From Gallionellaceae bacterium (GTDB lineage: Bacteria > Pseudomonadota > Gammaproteobacteria > Burkholderiales > Gallionellaceae): 64,000 bases of DNA. The position numbers and the translations under genes are program-made. Shown in pieces: positions 1 to 8,866 of this stretch; within the stretch, counting starts at the first letter, position 1; each line of letters opens with the position of its first letter. Below the pieces are notes generated by a model. It saw only the letters and a list, made by a program, of their open reading frames with translations. It had not been told where the DNA came from and did not search any database. The stretch spans positions 18,161-82,160 of the forward strand of contig JAVBYO010000014.1 of assembly GCA_030823955.1 (NCBI GenBank). Direction: 5' to 3'.

Positions 1-686
1 TCCATGATCTTCTGCGCCAGCTCGGCGTCGTGGCCGCGCACTGAATCCAGCACGGCATCCTGTGTGCCGCCGATGAAGTTGAGGATCTCGGCAGCGGTGC
101 GCACACCGCCTTTGATCGATTTTTTGCTCACCGTATTGCCGGAAAGCAACTTGGTCAACACATCATTCAGTTCGTGTAATGCGATGGGCTGTACGCTATC
201 CAGTGTGGCGATACGCAGCATCACGTCATTGCGTGTACGTTCGGTCAACAGGGCAAGCACGGTGGCGGCCTGTTCCGGTTCCAGATGCGCCATGATGGTG
301 GCGATGATCTGCGGGTGTTCGTTGGCGACCAGGTCGGCCACAGAAGAGGGGTCCATCCATTTCAGGCTTTCGATACCGCTGGTGTCGCTGTTGTGCAGAA
401 TACGGTCAATCAGGCCGGCCGCCTTGTCGTCGCCTAATGCCTTGGTCAACATGTCCTTGATATAAGCATCCGAATCCATGCCGAAGGTGGTCTTCTCGGA
501 AGCGACATCATTGAAGTCTTCGAACACCGCCGCAATCTCTTCGCGGCTCAGGTTCTTGAGCGAGACCATCGCCGCACTGATCTTCTGCACTTCCTTGGGT
601 TCAAGGAACTTCATGACCTCGGCCGCCTCGTTGGCACCCAGGGTCAGGAGCAGAATGGCACTTTTGGTAACTCCGGCGTCACTCAT
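1..686 (-). CDS. fliG: FliG, flagellar motor switch protein (C-terminal part beyond window edge)
   Basis: FliG forms the rotor ring on the cytoplasmic face of the MS ring and transmits stator torque and CheY-controlled switching. The minus-strand reading frame starts MSDAGVTKSAILLLTLG and carries the FliG N-terminal and middle domains, including the EHPQ-type motif (VANEHPQIIATIMAHL) that binds FliM. About 228 residues lie in the window; the torque-generating C-terminal domain is off the left edge. Its ATG overlaps the TGA of fliF (ATGA), so the two are probably translationally coupled in a fliF-fliG operon. Confidence 0.95.
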   Translation of the reverse strand, partial: MSDAGVTKSAILLLTLGANEAAEVMKFLEPKEVQKISAAMVSLKNLSREEIAAVFEDFNDVASEKTTFGMDSDAYIKDMLTKALGDDKAAGLIDRILHNSDTSGIESLKWMDPSSVADLVANEHPQIIATIMAHLEPEQAATVLALLTERTRNDVMLRIATLDSVQPIALHELNDVLTKLLSGNTVSKKSIKGGVRTAAEILNFIGGTQDAVLDSVRGHDAELAQKIM

Positions 687-2317
687 TCTTTATTCACCCA
701 TTCTTTTACTACTGAAGCGACGATCTTGGGGTCGTCCTTGGTCAGTTGTTTGGCGAGTTGCAGATTGTCCTCATAGGAATTCTTCGTTTCATGCAACTGG
801 CCCATGCCGTGGCCGTGGTGCAGGCGTGCCGCTTCGGCGGCTGCGGCTGCGGCTTCGGCCTGCGCCGCCGCCTGTGTCGCCAGATTCTTGAAAGCGGGGC
901 GGATGATGCCGAACAACAAGAAGCCCACACCTCCGGCGATCAATACATATTTCAGGATATCTTTGGCGAGCGCGATGATATCGGGTTGTTTCCACAGCGG
1001 AACTTCCGGTAAGGCGACTTCCGGCTCGCTATTAAACGCCCTGTTGAGCAGATTCAGGCTGTCTCCGCGTTTTGGATCGAAGCCCATGGCATCTTTCACC
1101 AGCGCGGTGATCTGCGCGTTCTCAGCCTCGGTATAAGGCTTGGATGAGACTTTGCCGGTCTTGGCGTCGGTCACATTGCGGTTATTGACCACCACGGCGA
1201 CCGAGAGGCGGCGGATATTACCCACCGGCAGCTTGGTATGCTGGATGGTACGGTCCAGCTCGAAGTTGGAAGTGGCTTCTTTGCGGGTATTGGCCGCATT
1301 GCCGGAAGTGGCGTTGGCTACTTGGGCGCCGGTGGTGATCGGAGCCGTGGCCGCCGGAGCGGGCTGGTTGGATAACGCACCCGGTACGCCGCCAGCCTGG
1401 GCGATCCCGTTCAGCGCCTCCAGTGTCTGTGTGCTGCGTATCGCCGCAGTATTGGGACGCTGGTTGGGTTTATAGATCTCGGCAGTCTCTTCCACCTGGG
1501 CAAAGTCGATATTGGCGGTGACCTGCGCTTTTACGTTCTGCTGGCCGGTGATCGGGGAGAGGATCGCTTCGATACGCTTGATGTAATCCTGTTCGATCTC
1601 GCGCACATATTTGAGCTGGGTCGCATCCATCAACAACTCGTTGCCTTCGCGCGCCGAACTCAACAGATTGCCGCTTTGATCGAGCACGGTCACGCTTTGC
1701 GGCGGCATGTTGGGGATGCTGCTGGAGACCAGATGCACGATACCGTTCACTTGGCCGGGGTCCAGCTCGCGACCGGGATGCAGCGCCAAAACCACCGAAG
1801 CGCTGGGCTTTTGCTGGTCTTTGACGAAAACCGAGGGTTTGGGGATCGCCAGATGCACACGGGCGTTCTGCACCGCGCCTATGGTCTGCATCGAGCGTGC
1901 GAGCTCACCTTCCAGCGAGCGCTGATAGTTCACCTGCTCAAGGAACTGGCTGGTGCCGAACTTTTGCGATTCCATCAGCTCGAAACCTACCGTACCGCCC
2001 TTGGGCAGCCCTTGGGAAGCCAGACGCAGGCGCACTTCATGCACCAGATTGCCGGGAACCAGCAGCGCACCGCCGCCCTCGGCGAATTTGTAGGGGATAT
2101 TCTGCTGTTGCAGCGATTCGATGATGGCACCGCCGTCGCGGTCGGACAGATTGGTGTACAGCACGCGGTAGTCGGGGGTCTGTCCCCACATCCAAAAGCC
2201 CGCCAGCACGGCGATGGTGGCAGCGATGGCGACCATGAAACCCATCTTCTGCTGGCCGTTGAGGCCCAGCAGCAGCGTGGCGATGGATGGAGTCGGATTG
2301 TTGGCTGTATCGGTCAT
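683..2317 (-). CDS. fliF: FliF, flagellar MS-ring protein
   Basis: FliF multimerises in the inner membrane to form the MS ring on which the flagellar motor and export gate are built. The 544-residue product has a membrane segment near residues 26-46, the ring-building motif region (TPDYRVLYTNLSDRDGGAI onward), a long periplasmic part with an Ala/Thr-rich insert around residue 310-345, a second membrane segment around 450-472 and a C-terminal tail that binds FliG. Length is normal for the family. It overlaps fliG by four bases and diverges from fliE across a 162-bp gap. Confidence 0.96.
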   Translation of the reverse strand: MTDTANNPTPSIATLLLGLNGQQKMGFMVAIAATIAVLAGFWMWGQTPDYRVLYTNLSDRDGGAIIESLQQQNIPYKFAEGGGALLVPGNLVHEVRLRLASQGLPKGGTVGFELMESQKFGTSQFLEQVNYQRSLEGELARSMQTIGAVQNARVHLAIPKPSVFVKDQQKPSASVVLALHPGRELDPGQVNGIVHLVSSSIPNMPPQSVTVLDQSGNLLSSAREGNELLMDATQLKYVREIEQDYIKRIEAILSPITGQQNVKAQVTANIDFAQVEETAEIYKPNQRPNTAAIRSTQTLEALNGIAQAGGVPGALSNQPAPAATAPITTGAQVANATSGNAANTRKEATSNFELDRTIQHTKLPVGNIRRLSVAVVVNNRNVTDAKTGKVSSKPYTEAENAQITALVKDAMGFDPKRGDSLNLLNRAFNSEPEVALPEVPLWKQPDIIALAKDILKYVLIAGGVGFLLFGIIRPAFKNLATQAAAQAEAAAAAAEAARLHHGHGMGQLHETKNSYEDNLQLAKQLTKDDPKIVASVVKEWVNKE

Positions 2318-2361
2318 GTTATCTTTCCAAGGGGAGCAAGAGCCTTACCTCACGCTGCACA

Positions 2362-2369
2362 TTATCGGC
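2362..2369 (-). promoter_or_regulatory. Possible sigma-28 -10 element upstream of fliF
   Basis: Read on the minus strand this is GCCGATAA, an exact match to the flagellar sigma-28 (FliA) -10 box, 45 bp upstream of the fliF start. The expected TAAA -35 box 15 bp upstream is not present (CACT instead). fliF is usually a class II gene, so this assignment is weak. Confidence 0.25.
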
Positions 2370-2479
2370 GTCTGTGACAAGTTCAGTGTGCCGAAAAGCG
2401 GGGGAATTCTATAGCTTTTCTCGGGTTAATGATGGCGGACGGGTGATATTGTGCGAACACTGGATGAAGGAGGTGCGGA

Positions 2480-2806
2480 ATGAACGTTTCGAATGTGGAT
2501 AGTTTGCTTGCGCAGATGCGCGCCGCGATGACGGCTGCGCAAGGCGGGGCGGCTCAGGCTCCGGCAGCGGGCAGTACCGGCGGGGTGGACTTCGCCAATG
2601 TGCTGAAGTCCTCGCTGGACGGCGTATCGCAGGCACAGAATAACGCCGAGCAGATGCAAAAAGCTTTTGTGATGGGCGACGACAAGGTGAGCCTGAGCGA
2701 TACCATGATCTCCATGCAAAAAGCCAGCATCCAGTTCCAAACCACCCTGCAAGTGCGCAACAAAGTCGTGGCGGCCTATAACGACATCATGAACATGCAG
2801 GTGTAA
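2480..2806 (+). CDS. fliE: FliE, flagellar hook-basal body protein
   Basis: FliE joins the MS ring to the proximal rod and is needed for export of rod proteins. The 108-residue product has the family features: an Ala/Gly-rich N-terminal part, then FANVLKSSLDGVSQAQNNAE and a C-terminal amphipathic stretch ending VRNKVVAAYNDIMNMQV. A strong ribosome site (AAGGAGG) lies just upstream of the ATG. It is divergent from fliF-fliG, the usual arrangement in betaproteobacteria. Confidence 0.95.
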   Translation: MNVSNVDSLLAQMRAAMTAAQGGAAQAPAAGSTGGVDFANVLKSSLDGVSQAQNNAEQMQKAFVMGDDKVSLSDTMISMQKASIQFQTTLQVRNKVVAAYNDIMNMQV

Positions 2807-2827
2807 GCGGCCTGTTCAAGCAACCTT

Positions 2828-2856
2828 AAGCCTTGTTCGTGGCAAGGCTTTATTCG
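2828..2856 (+). terminator. Hairpin terminator-like structure after fliE
   Basis: An 8-bp perfect stem (AAGCCTTG / CAAGGCTT, loop of 7) followed by TATT lies 22 bp after the fliE stop. The short T-run makes it only a moderate intrinsic terminator. Confidence 0.5.
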
Positions 2857-2944
2857 GGCCGAGCCCGGCCTTCCAGAAGTTATACTTCACCTCCCATTAA
2901 CTCGCATTACGGATCGCGGTACACCCGCAACCATCCGGCATCCC

Positions 2945-3973
2945 ATGCCCCAAGATTTCGCTGCACGACTGATCGCATGGCAAAGAGCGCATGGCCGCCA
3001 CGGCCTGCCGTGGCAGGGTGCGGATGCCTACCGCGTGTGGCTGTCCGAAATCATGCTGCAACAAACGCAGGTGGTCACCGTCATCCCCTATTTCGAGCGT
3101 TTCGTCGCTTCGTTCCCCAACATCGCCGCGCTGGCCGCTGCCAGCGAAGAACAAGTGCTCGCGCATTGGAGCGGCTTGGGCTATTACGCACGCGGACGCA
3201 ATCTGCACAAAGCCGCGCAGCTCATCATGGCAAAACATGGAGGCGAATTCCCGCGCGACTTCGAACAGATACTCGAACTGCCCGGCATAGGCCGCTCCAC
3301 CGCCGCTGCCGTTTGTGCGCTGGCTTATCACGAACGCCGCGCGATTTTGGACGGCAACGTCAAGCGTGTCTTGGCGCGCTACTGCGGTATTGCGGGCTGG
3401 TCGGGCAACAAACAGGTGGAAGAAAAACTCTGGCAACAGGCCGAAGCATTGCTGCCAGAGCGCGATGTCGCCACCTACACCCAGGCACTCATGGACATGG
3501 GGGCCACCGTCTGCACGCGCAGTCGCCCCAAGTGTGCGCTCTGTCCGGTGCAGGCCGACTGCGTAGCACTGCAAACAGAGCGCATCGCCGAGCTGCCCGC
3601 GCCGCGCCCGCGCAAAGCCGTACCGGAAAAACAGGCGACCTTCCTGCTGCTCATGCACGGCAACGACATCCTGCTGGAGAAACGTCCCGGCAGCGGCATC
3701 TGGGGCGGGCTGTGGTGCCCGCCGCAACTGGAAGACGGGCTGGAGAGTGACTATGTGCAGCGCAACGGCATGGTATTGAGTGATCGCACCGAACTGCCGG
3801 TATTCACCCACACCTTCACGCATTTCAAATTACACATCACGCCGGTGCTGTTGCGCATGAAGCAAAAACCGCAGCGCGTGCAGCAGGCGGGCAGTGTGTG
3901 GCTGGATGTGGAAGAGGCGTTGCGGGCGGCGATACCGACCCCGGTGCGCAAGATGCTGGAGGGATTGATTTAA
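2945..3973 (+). CDS. mutY: MutY, adenine DNA glycosylase
   Basis: MutY removes adenine mispaired with 8-oxoguanine in base excision repair. The 342-residue protein has the catalytic Glu in SEIMLQQTQV (about E35), the helix-hairpin-helix ELPGIGRSTAAAV (about 111-123), the catalytic Asp in ILDGNVKRV (about D136) and the [4Fe-4S] ligands in CTRSRPKCALCPVQADC (C190, C197, C200, C206). A NUDIX-like C-terminal domain for 8-oxoG recognition follows (ILLEKRPGSGIWGGLWCPP). Length and order are normal. It stands alone between fliE and the CoiA-like gene. Confidence 0.96.
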   Translation: MPQDFAARLIAWQRAHGRHGLPWQGADAYRVWLSEIMLQQTQVVTVIPYFERFVASFPNIAALAAASEEQVLAHWSGLGYYARGRNLHKAAQLIMAKHGGEFPRDFEQILELPGIGRSTAAAVCALAYHERRAILDGNVKRVLARYCGIAGWSGNKQVEEKLWQQAEALLPERDVATYTQALMDMGATVCTRSRPKCALCPVQADCVALQTERIAELPAPRPRKAVPEKQATFLLLMHGNDILLEKRPGSGIWGGLWCPPQLEDGLESDYVQRNGMVLSDRTELPVFTHTFTHFKLHITPVLLRMKQKPQRVQQAGSVWLDVEEALRAAIPTPVRKMLEGLI

Positions 3974-4218
3974 ACGTAAGGGCAACACAAAGTGATGTTG
4001 ATCTAAAGCAATGTGAAGTGCTGCTAACGACTGCGGACAGTCGCTTCTAGGGAAGGCGAACATACATTTTCGCTATTGACGCTGGAGCTTTGGCAGACTT
4101 CTTTAAGCCCATCAAAATTCGTTTCCTAATTCGGCCGCGTCTGATTTCTCCGGTTTCATCGCATTCCATCAGGAGCGTTACTGAAACATCGCCGATCTCA
4201 GAGTCACAGTTGACCAGA

Positions 4219-6237
4219 CTATTTGCTTCTGGGTTTCATTTCTTCCCACTGTTTAGCTGCTTCAGGATTGTCCCTCTTCCATGCTTCAAGTGCTCTCCCT
4301 CTTAGCCAGGAATCAGGTTCATAGCCATAGGTATTGGGACTCACAACTTCTTTTAATGAGCTGGTTAATTGTGGGGGAGTTTTGGCACCACCGCTTCCGA
4401 GCGATTTCGAAAGCGCATTTGTGAGTTCAGGAAACAGCAGCTTCAAAAGCCTATCGTATTTCCTATCACGTTGATATGTATGCTCACCGGCATTGAGGCT
4501 TCGCAATACATTAGAGCGCCACTTCGCCACTCTTTCAGTTTGTTCCTCATTAAGTGTTGGCAGCCACGCCTTGATGCCTATCAGATAAAGTGTTTGCCAT
4601 TGTGCGGACCGTGCCCTCTCTTGCAGGATTGCATTTATGACCTGCCAAGCACTATCAAGCTTGTAACCCACAGCTTTATTCAATTTCAAAGACAGCAATC
4701 GTTCAAGGATATTTCCTCGCTGCCGGAATAACTCATCATCGTTTGCCTCAGGATACCCGTGGATGGCAAGTTTCTCAGCATATCTCCGTACGAGACTGAT
4801 TGCGTTTGATAGCAGCAATGGATCGCTATCAGGGTCATCAGCATTCGCCCTAATATTTCCGTGAGACATCACAGAATCCAAATACAACCTCGCCCACTCG
4901 TTCACAGGAGTTGAAGTGGTTTCCGAATATAATCGCTCCTGCTCGATAACTTTGGCTGCTTCATCAGCAAGCTCAGCTTCAAGCAACGACCTCTCCTGCT
5001 CGATTCGAGGATGGGAAAGCCAACGCTTCCCGGCCACCTCTTCAATGATGAGTTGCGTAAATTCGGCTTCTGTTACAACACCCCCCATACGGGATATATC
5101 GATTTCAAGAGCTGGAATGTTCTCACGTCGAATACGTTCGATTCGCTCCTCAGTAATTGTGTTGGTTACGGTAATTTCAATCAGAATCTGTTCGTCTAAC
5201 CACTCGCCAGTAGGTATCGCGTTTGCAACCACATCTGGCCTAATACGACCGATACATTTTTCCAAGGTTACAGATTCAAGCTGAGCAATGTGTCCTGACA
5301 ATATTTTGCTTTTCGTAAGAACGTGTCCACTCGGCAGCACTGTTTCTACTTCCACAACAAGGGAGGGTAGGCAGATTCTTTTTTCTCGTTCCAAAATCTC
5401 CTTTGCCTTGATATGCAGAAGAGTCTCGCGCTTTAATTCAGTGCTTATATCTGCCGGTATGTCTGGTATGTCGCCAAGCCAGTCGAGTGCAATTTCAGCT
5501 TCTCTCTTTGCAGCATCCATAGCTGCATCGATTAATGCTTTGTTGTCCCAATAAGAGCACCAGATACCATCAACTGCTATTAGTTGAAGTCGCTTTCTCA
5601 AATCTTCGGGTGACATGGCAGCAATGCTCGGTTCGTCCACGACCAGAAGTATTGTGGGTGTTAGCGAAACCGCAAAATTTGCCCCGCTTTCATCAGCTTC
5701 AATTCGACCAACCAAGCGTACTGTCAGTTGCCTACCATCATCAAGCGTCAGAATTGCACTTGCCTTGTCATTAAAACCAAAGTTTGAAATGCTAACTCGC
5801 TCAGGAGGTGACTCAACCCACGCCTCGTAATATTTCCCGCTTAATCCTGTGACACTCGCTGATTGGCGATGACGAGGCAATTCAAGAACTCCGTCTCTTT
5901 TTAACATCTGCAAAGCGGCAAATCTTGCAGCTAAGACAAGGCAAGCGTTCTTTTCGGCACCAGCGGGATGACGAAAATGGGGGCGTTTTTTAAATTCTGG
6001 TTTTGCGGCGTTTACAGCGGTAAGCGGAAGTTTGCAACTTGTGCACCTGCAATTACACTTTGAACCGCGTTGGTCAACACTCAACTCACCTATATAGCGT
6101 GGCTCACCAGAAATCTGATCTTCCGCCCAAGCCATGATGAGATCATCAGCCAACAAATTCTCTGGTGATTCATCTGACTTGGTAATAGCCCAGCGCGATG
6201 GAGAAAATGGATTTGAGAAATGATCTGGATCAGTCAT
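4219..6237 (-). CDS. CoiA-like putative nuclease, large (672 aa)
   Basis: I do not recognise a named protein, but two parts resemble the competence protein CoiA family. Near the N-terminus are a Cys cluster (CNCRCTSC, residues 61-68) and RPHFRH (85-90), a likely zinc site. In the middle, RPDVV (333-337) followed by ILIEITVT (351-358) and a conserved RIRRENIPALEIDIS stretch fits a PD-(D/E)xK-type nuclease core with D335 and E354 as candidate metal ligands. The remaining ~290 residues are helical and charged. The gene is clearly more AT-rich than its neighbours and is flanked by non-coding DNA, which suggests horizontal transfer. A DNA-uptake or defence role is inference only. Confidence 0.7.
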   Translation of the reverse strand: MTDPDHFSNPFSPSRWAITKSDESPENLLADDLIMAWAEDQISGEPRYIGELSVDQRGSKCNCRCTSCKLPLTAVNAAKPEFKKRPHFRHPAGAEKNACLVLAARFAALQMLKRDGVLELPRHRQSASVTGLSGKYYEAWVESPPERVSISNFGFNDKASAILTLDDGRQLTVRLVGRIEADESGANFAVSLTPTILLVVDEPSIAAMSPEDLRKRLQLIAVDGIWCSYWDNKALIDAAMDAAKREAEIALDWLGDIPDIPADISTELKRETLLHIKAKEILEREKRICLPSLVVEVETVLPSGHVLTKSKILSGHIAQLESVTLEKCIGRIRPDVVANAIPTGEWLDEQILIEITVTNTITEERIERIRRENIPALEIDISRMGGVVTEAEFTQLIIEEVAGKRWLSHPRIEQERSLLEAELADEAAKVIEQERLYSETTSTPVNEWARLYLDSVMSHGNIRANADDPDSDPLLLSNAISLVRRYAEKLAIHGYPEANDDELFRQRGNILERLLSLKLNKAVGYKLDSAWQVINAILQERARSAQWQTLYLIGIKAWLPTLNEEQTERVAKWRSNVLRSLNAGEHTYQRDRKYDRLLKLLFPELTNALSKSLGSGGAKTPPQLTSSLKEVVSPNTYGYEPDSWLRGRALEAWKRDNPEAAKQWEEMKPRSK

Positions 6238-6674
6238 TCAACATCACAGTTTATAAAGCGTTTAATGTACTCATCACTAGTGTCCAACAGTTATTAGGCG
6301 GACGCGCCAGTCATTATTATTGGCATGAGTAAAACATACACTATTTTGTTAACAACCGATTCATTGAGCGCCCTCAGGTTATATCTGTCCACGTATGCAT
6401 AATAGTACGGGCAAACGCGAACGTCTCCTTCTGGCACAAATCCGCCCCTCGCTTGGTGAAGAACTCTTTGCTGGCAACGTTGCGTATCCAATACTAAGCA
6501 ATTTACTTGGCAGCTTTAAGCTGCTGCAAATACAGCTACTCGCCCCTCTCTCTTGCCCACGGTGTTCTGCGCAAGAATTTCAAACTGGATTTGATGCTGG
6601 GTTCAATCGTTCATTTTACAGAGTCTGGTGCGCAAGCGTTTACAATGACGCCCCATGCTTCCATCATTCATCTC
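6238..6674. other. Non-coding stretch between the CoiA-like gene and the pseudouridine-synthase-like gene
   Basis: This AT-richer stretch of about 437 bases contains the upstream region of the CoiA-like gene. No convincing gene, tRNA or terminator is visible. Short open frames on both strands have no ribosome site or recognisable sequence. Confidence 0.5.
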
Positions 6675-7379
6675 ATGACCGCCCCCGTCCGTCTCGCCAA
6701 GCGTCTGGCCGAAATGTTGCCTTGCTCGCGCCGCGAAGCCGAGCTGTATATCGCCGGGGGTTGGGTGACGGTGGATGGACAGGTAGTGGAAGAGCCGCAG
6801 TTCATGGTGTCGGAGCAGAAGGTTGCATTGCATCCAGAAGCCAAACTTACGCCGCTGGAGCCTGTGACTATCCTGTTGCATCAGCCGCCGGATATTTCCT
6901 TCACGCCGCAACTGATATGCGCGGACACGCAGGCGGCGGATGACCATTCCGGCATACGCATCCTCAAGCAGCATTTTGTGCGCCTCACGCAATGCCTGCC
7001 GCTGGAGGTTGGTGCGGGTGGTCTATCGGTGTTCACGCAAGACTATCGTGTGTCGCGCAAGCTCGGCGACGATGCTGCGACCATCGAGCAGGAATATGTG
7101 GTGGAGGTCGCGGGCGAGCTGATCGAGGAAGGTCTTAAGCTGCTCAACCACGGCTTGAGTTATAACGGCAAAGCGCTGCCACCGTCCAAGGTGAGTTGGC
7201 AGAATGAAACCCGTTTGCGCTTCGCGCTCAAAAGCGTGCAGCCCGGTCAGATCGCGCACATGTGCAACAGTGTGGGGCTGCAAGTGCGGGCGATGAGGCG
7301 GCTGCGGATTGGTCGCGTGTCGATGGCAAAGTTACAGTCTGGGCAATGGCGTTATTTGCTCGGGTATGAGCGTTTCTAA
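6675..7379 (+). CDS. RsuA/RluF-type rRNA pseudouridine synthase-like protein with altered catalytic motif
   Basis: Family members isomerise uridine in rRNA to pseudouridine. The 234-residue product starts with an S4 RNA-binding domain (VRLAKRLAEMLPCSRREAELYI) and has the synthase fold after residue 90, including the late IAHMCNSVGLQVRAMRRLRIG motif. The catalytic GRLDxxxxGL motif reads LPLEVGAGGL, so the active Asp is replaced by Glu and the preceding Arg by Pro. It may be an inactive RNA-binding relative. I chose ATG 6675 because the longer open frame upstream has no S4-like sequence; ATG 6645 is an alternative. Confidence 0.75.
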   Translation: MTAPVRLAKRLAEMLPCSRREAELYIAGGWVTVDGQVVEEPQFMVSEQKVALHPEAKLTPLEPVTILLHQPPDISFTPQLICADTQAADDHSGIRILKQHFVRLTQCLPLEVGAGGLSVFTQDYRVSRKLGDDAATIEQEYVVEVAGELIEEGLKLLNHGLSYNGKALPPSKVSWQNETRLRFALKSVQPGQIAHMCNSVGLQVRAMRRLRIGRVSMAKLQSGQWRYLLGYERF

Positions 7380-7391
7380 GAATGTGCTGAT

Positions 7392-7586
7392 TTAAGGAAG
7401 GTCTGATTAAGTCCGCAAGCCATGGTTCGATACATTTTCCGTTCGTCCCGAGTGCCGCACTTGTGCGGTGTATCGAGGGAGCGAACGGAAAATACTGAGC
7501 GTGTGCTGTTGGGGCTTCTGCCCCTTACAGCCACGGCCTACTCCTTGCGGGTACACCACGAGCGGACTTAATCAGACCTTCCTTAA
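7392..7586. repeat. MITE-like palindromic element, family 1, copy A
   Basis: This 195-bp element has perfect 25-bp terminal inverted repeats (7392-7416 and 7562-7586, outermost bases TTAAGGAAGG). Inside lie a second inverted repeat (TTTTCCGTTCG / CGAACGGAAAA) and a small hairpin GCCGCAC/GTGCGG. It carries no gene. Copy B is at 18857-19052. A 57-nt REP-like element (7497-7553) is inserted in this copy and absent from copy B. Confidence 0.85.
7497..7553 (-). repeat. REP-like hairpin element type II, copy 1 (inside MITE family 1)
   Basis: This is a 57-nt insertion relative to MITE copy B. Read on the minus strand it has GTAG-type tetranucleotides followed by a two-part stem with an asymmetric AA/A bulge and a GGGGC-type inner stem, the layout of REP palindromes. 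A near-identical 57-nt copy is at 11280-11336. No target duplication is seen. Confidence 0.7.
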
Positions 7587-7596
7587 TCGTTTCTGC

Positions 7597-7629
7597 TCCC
7601 TCCCCCTCTGGGGGAGGGTTGGGGGAGGG
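7597..7629. repeat. GC-rich palindromic repeat (CCTCTCCC/GGGAGAGG class)
   Basis: CTCCCTCCCCC/GGGGGAGGG palindrome followed by TTGGGGGAGG. It belongs to the dispersed palindrome class also seen near 22295-22411, 26347 and 48732. Confidence 0.5.
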
Positions 7630-7708
7630 CTGTGAGCGATTGTTTTCGGGCTTTCTTTAATTTGCCCACATCCTTGCATATTGAAAGGCTATATTTTAAT
7701 ATGCAGGC

Positions 7709-8866
7709 ATGATAAGCCGAAGACTTCTTCCTCAGATCGAGCGTTCGCTGGGCGATTTTCCGGCAGTGGCCTTGCTCGGGCCGCGCCAAGCGGGCAAGAC
7801 GACGTTGGCGCGCATCGTTGCGAATGCGCGACCGGACAGTGTGCATCTCGATCTTGAGCGGCCTTCCGATCTGGCGAAACTGTCCGATCCCGAGTTGTTC
7901 CTGTCGCGCCATGCCGGACAGTTCATCGTACTGGATGAGATACAGCGCCAGCCGGAACTGTTCGCGGTGTTGCGCGCGCTGATCGATGCGCAGCGCACAC
8001 CGGGACGTTTCCTGCTGCTGGGCTCGGCCTCGCCCCAGTTGTTGCGGCAAGCCTCGGAGTCTTTGGCGGGGCGCATCTGTTTTCACGAACTTGCGCCTTT
8101 CGATGTGAGCGAGATCAATCCTTTGCATCGCCAGTTGCAGGATTTCTGGCTGCGCGGCGGCTATCCGCTGAGCTGGCTGGCACCATCCGATGCTTCATCC
8201 TTTGCGTGGCGCGAATCTTTTATCGCCACCCATCTGGAGCGCGATATCCCTGCTTTCGGTATCCGCATTCCCGGCACGACGCTGCACCGCTTCTGGCAAA
8301 TGCTCGCGCATCTGCACGGGCAGTTATGGAACGCTTCGCGGCTCGCTGCGGGGTTCGGCGTATCGGCTCCGACGGTTCAGCATTATCTGGACATACTGGA
8401 AGCGACCTACATGCTGCGCCGTTTGCCGCCGCTGCAAGCCAATCTGGGCAAACGTTTGGTGAAGTCACCCAAGGTGTATCTGCGCGACAGCGGCATATTG
8501 CATGCGCTGCTGGGCATCGAGAATCTCAACGATCTGGCGGGACATCCGATCGTGGGCGCTTCGTGGGAGGGGTGGGTGTTGGAGCAGATCGCGCAATTGA
8601 TCGGAGCGCAATGGCAGCTCTCGTTTTACCGCACGGCAAGCGGGGCGGAGATGGACGTGGTGGCAACACGGGGCGGCAGGAAAATCGGTTTTGAGATCAA
8701 ATTCTCCAGCGCACCGGCATTGAGCAAGGGCTTCTGGTCGGCGCTGAATGATCTGCAACTCGACCAAGCCTACGTCGTTGCGCCGGTAGAGAGCGGTTAT
8801 CCGCTTGCGCCGAATGTGGAAGTCGTTGCGGCGACGGAGCTGGCCAATGTGTTGGCGGGAATATGA
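7709..8866 (+). CDS. AAA ATPase with DUF4143 domain
   Basis: The 385-residue product has a Walker A motif LLGPRQAGKTTLA (residues ~24-36) and a Walker B LVLDEI-type motif (FIVLDEIQRQ). The C-terminal DUF4143 region follows, with a conserved KVYLRDSGILHALLG and a restriction-nuclease-like EMDVVATRGGRKIGFEIKFS. The EMD..EIK residues suggest a PD-(D/E)xK-like fold at the C-terminus. Such ATPases are widespread and of unclear function. It overlaps the next gene by four bases. Confidence 0.85.
   Translation: MISRRLLPQIERSLGDFPAVALLGPRQAGKTTLARIVANARPDSVHLDLERPSDLAKLSDPELFLSRHAGQFIVLDEIQRQPELFAVLRALIDAQRTPGRFLLLGSASPQLLRQASESLAGRICFHELAPFDVSEINPLHRQLQDFWLRGGYPLSWLAPSDASSFAWRESFIATHLERDIPAFGIRIPGTTLHRFWQMLAHLHGQLWNASRLAAGFGVSAPTVQHYLDILEATYMLRRLPPLQANLGKRLVKSPKVYLRDSGILHALLGIENLNDLAGHPIVGASWEGWVLEQIAQLIGAQWQLSFYRTASGAEMDVVATRGGRKIGFEIKFSSAPALSKGFWSALNDLQLDQAYVVAPVESGYPLAPNVEVVAATELANVLAGI

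Noticed and set aside
1676..2377. A 233-codon frame on the plus strand opposite fliF
   Set aside because: It is antisense to a well-conserved fliF and has no recognisable domain or ribosome site.
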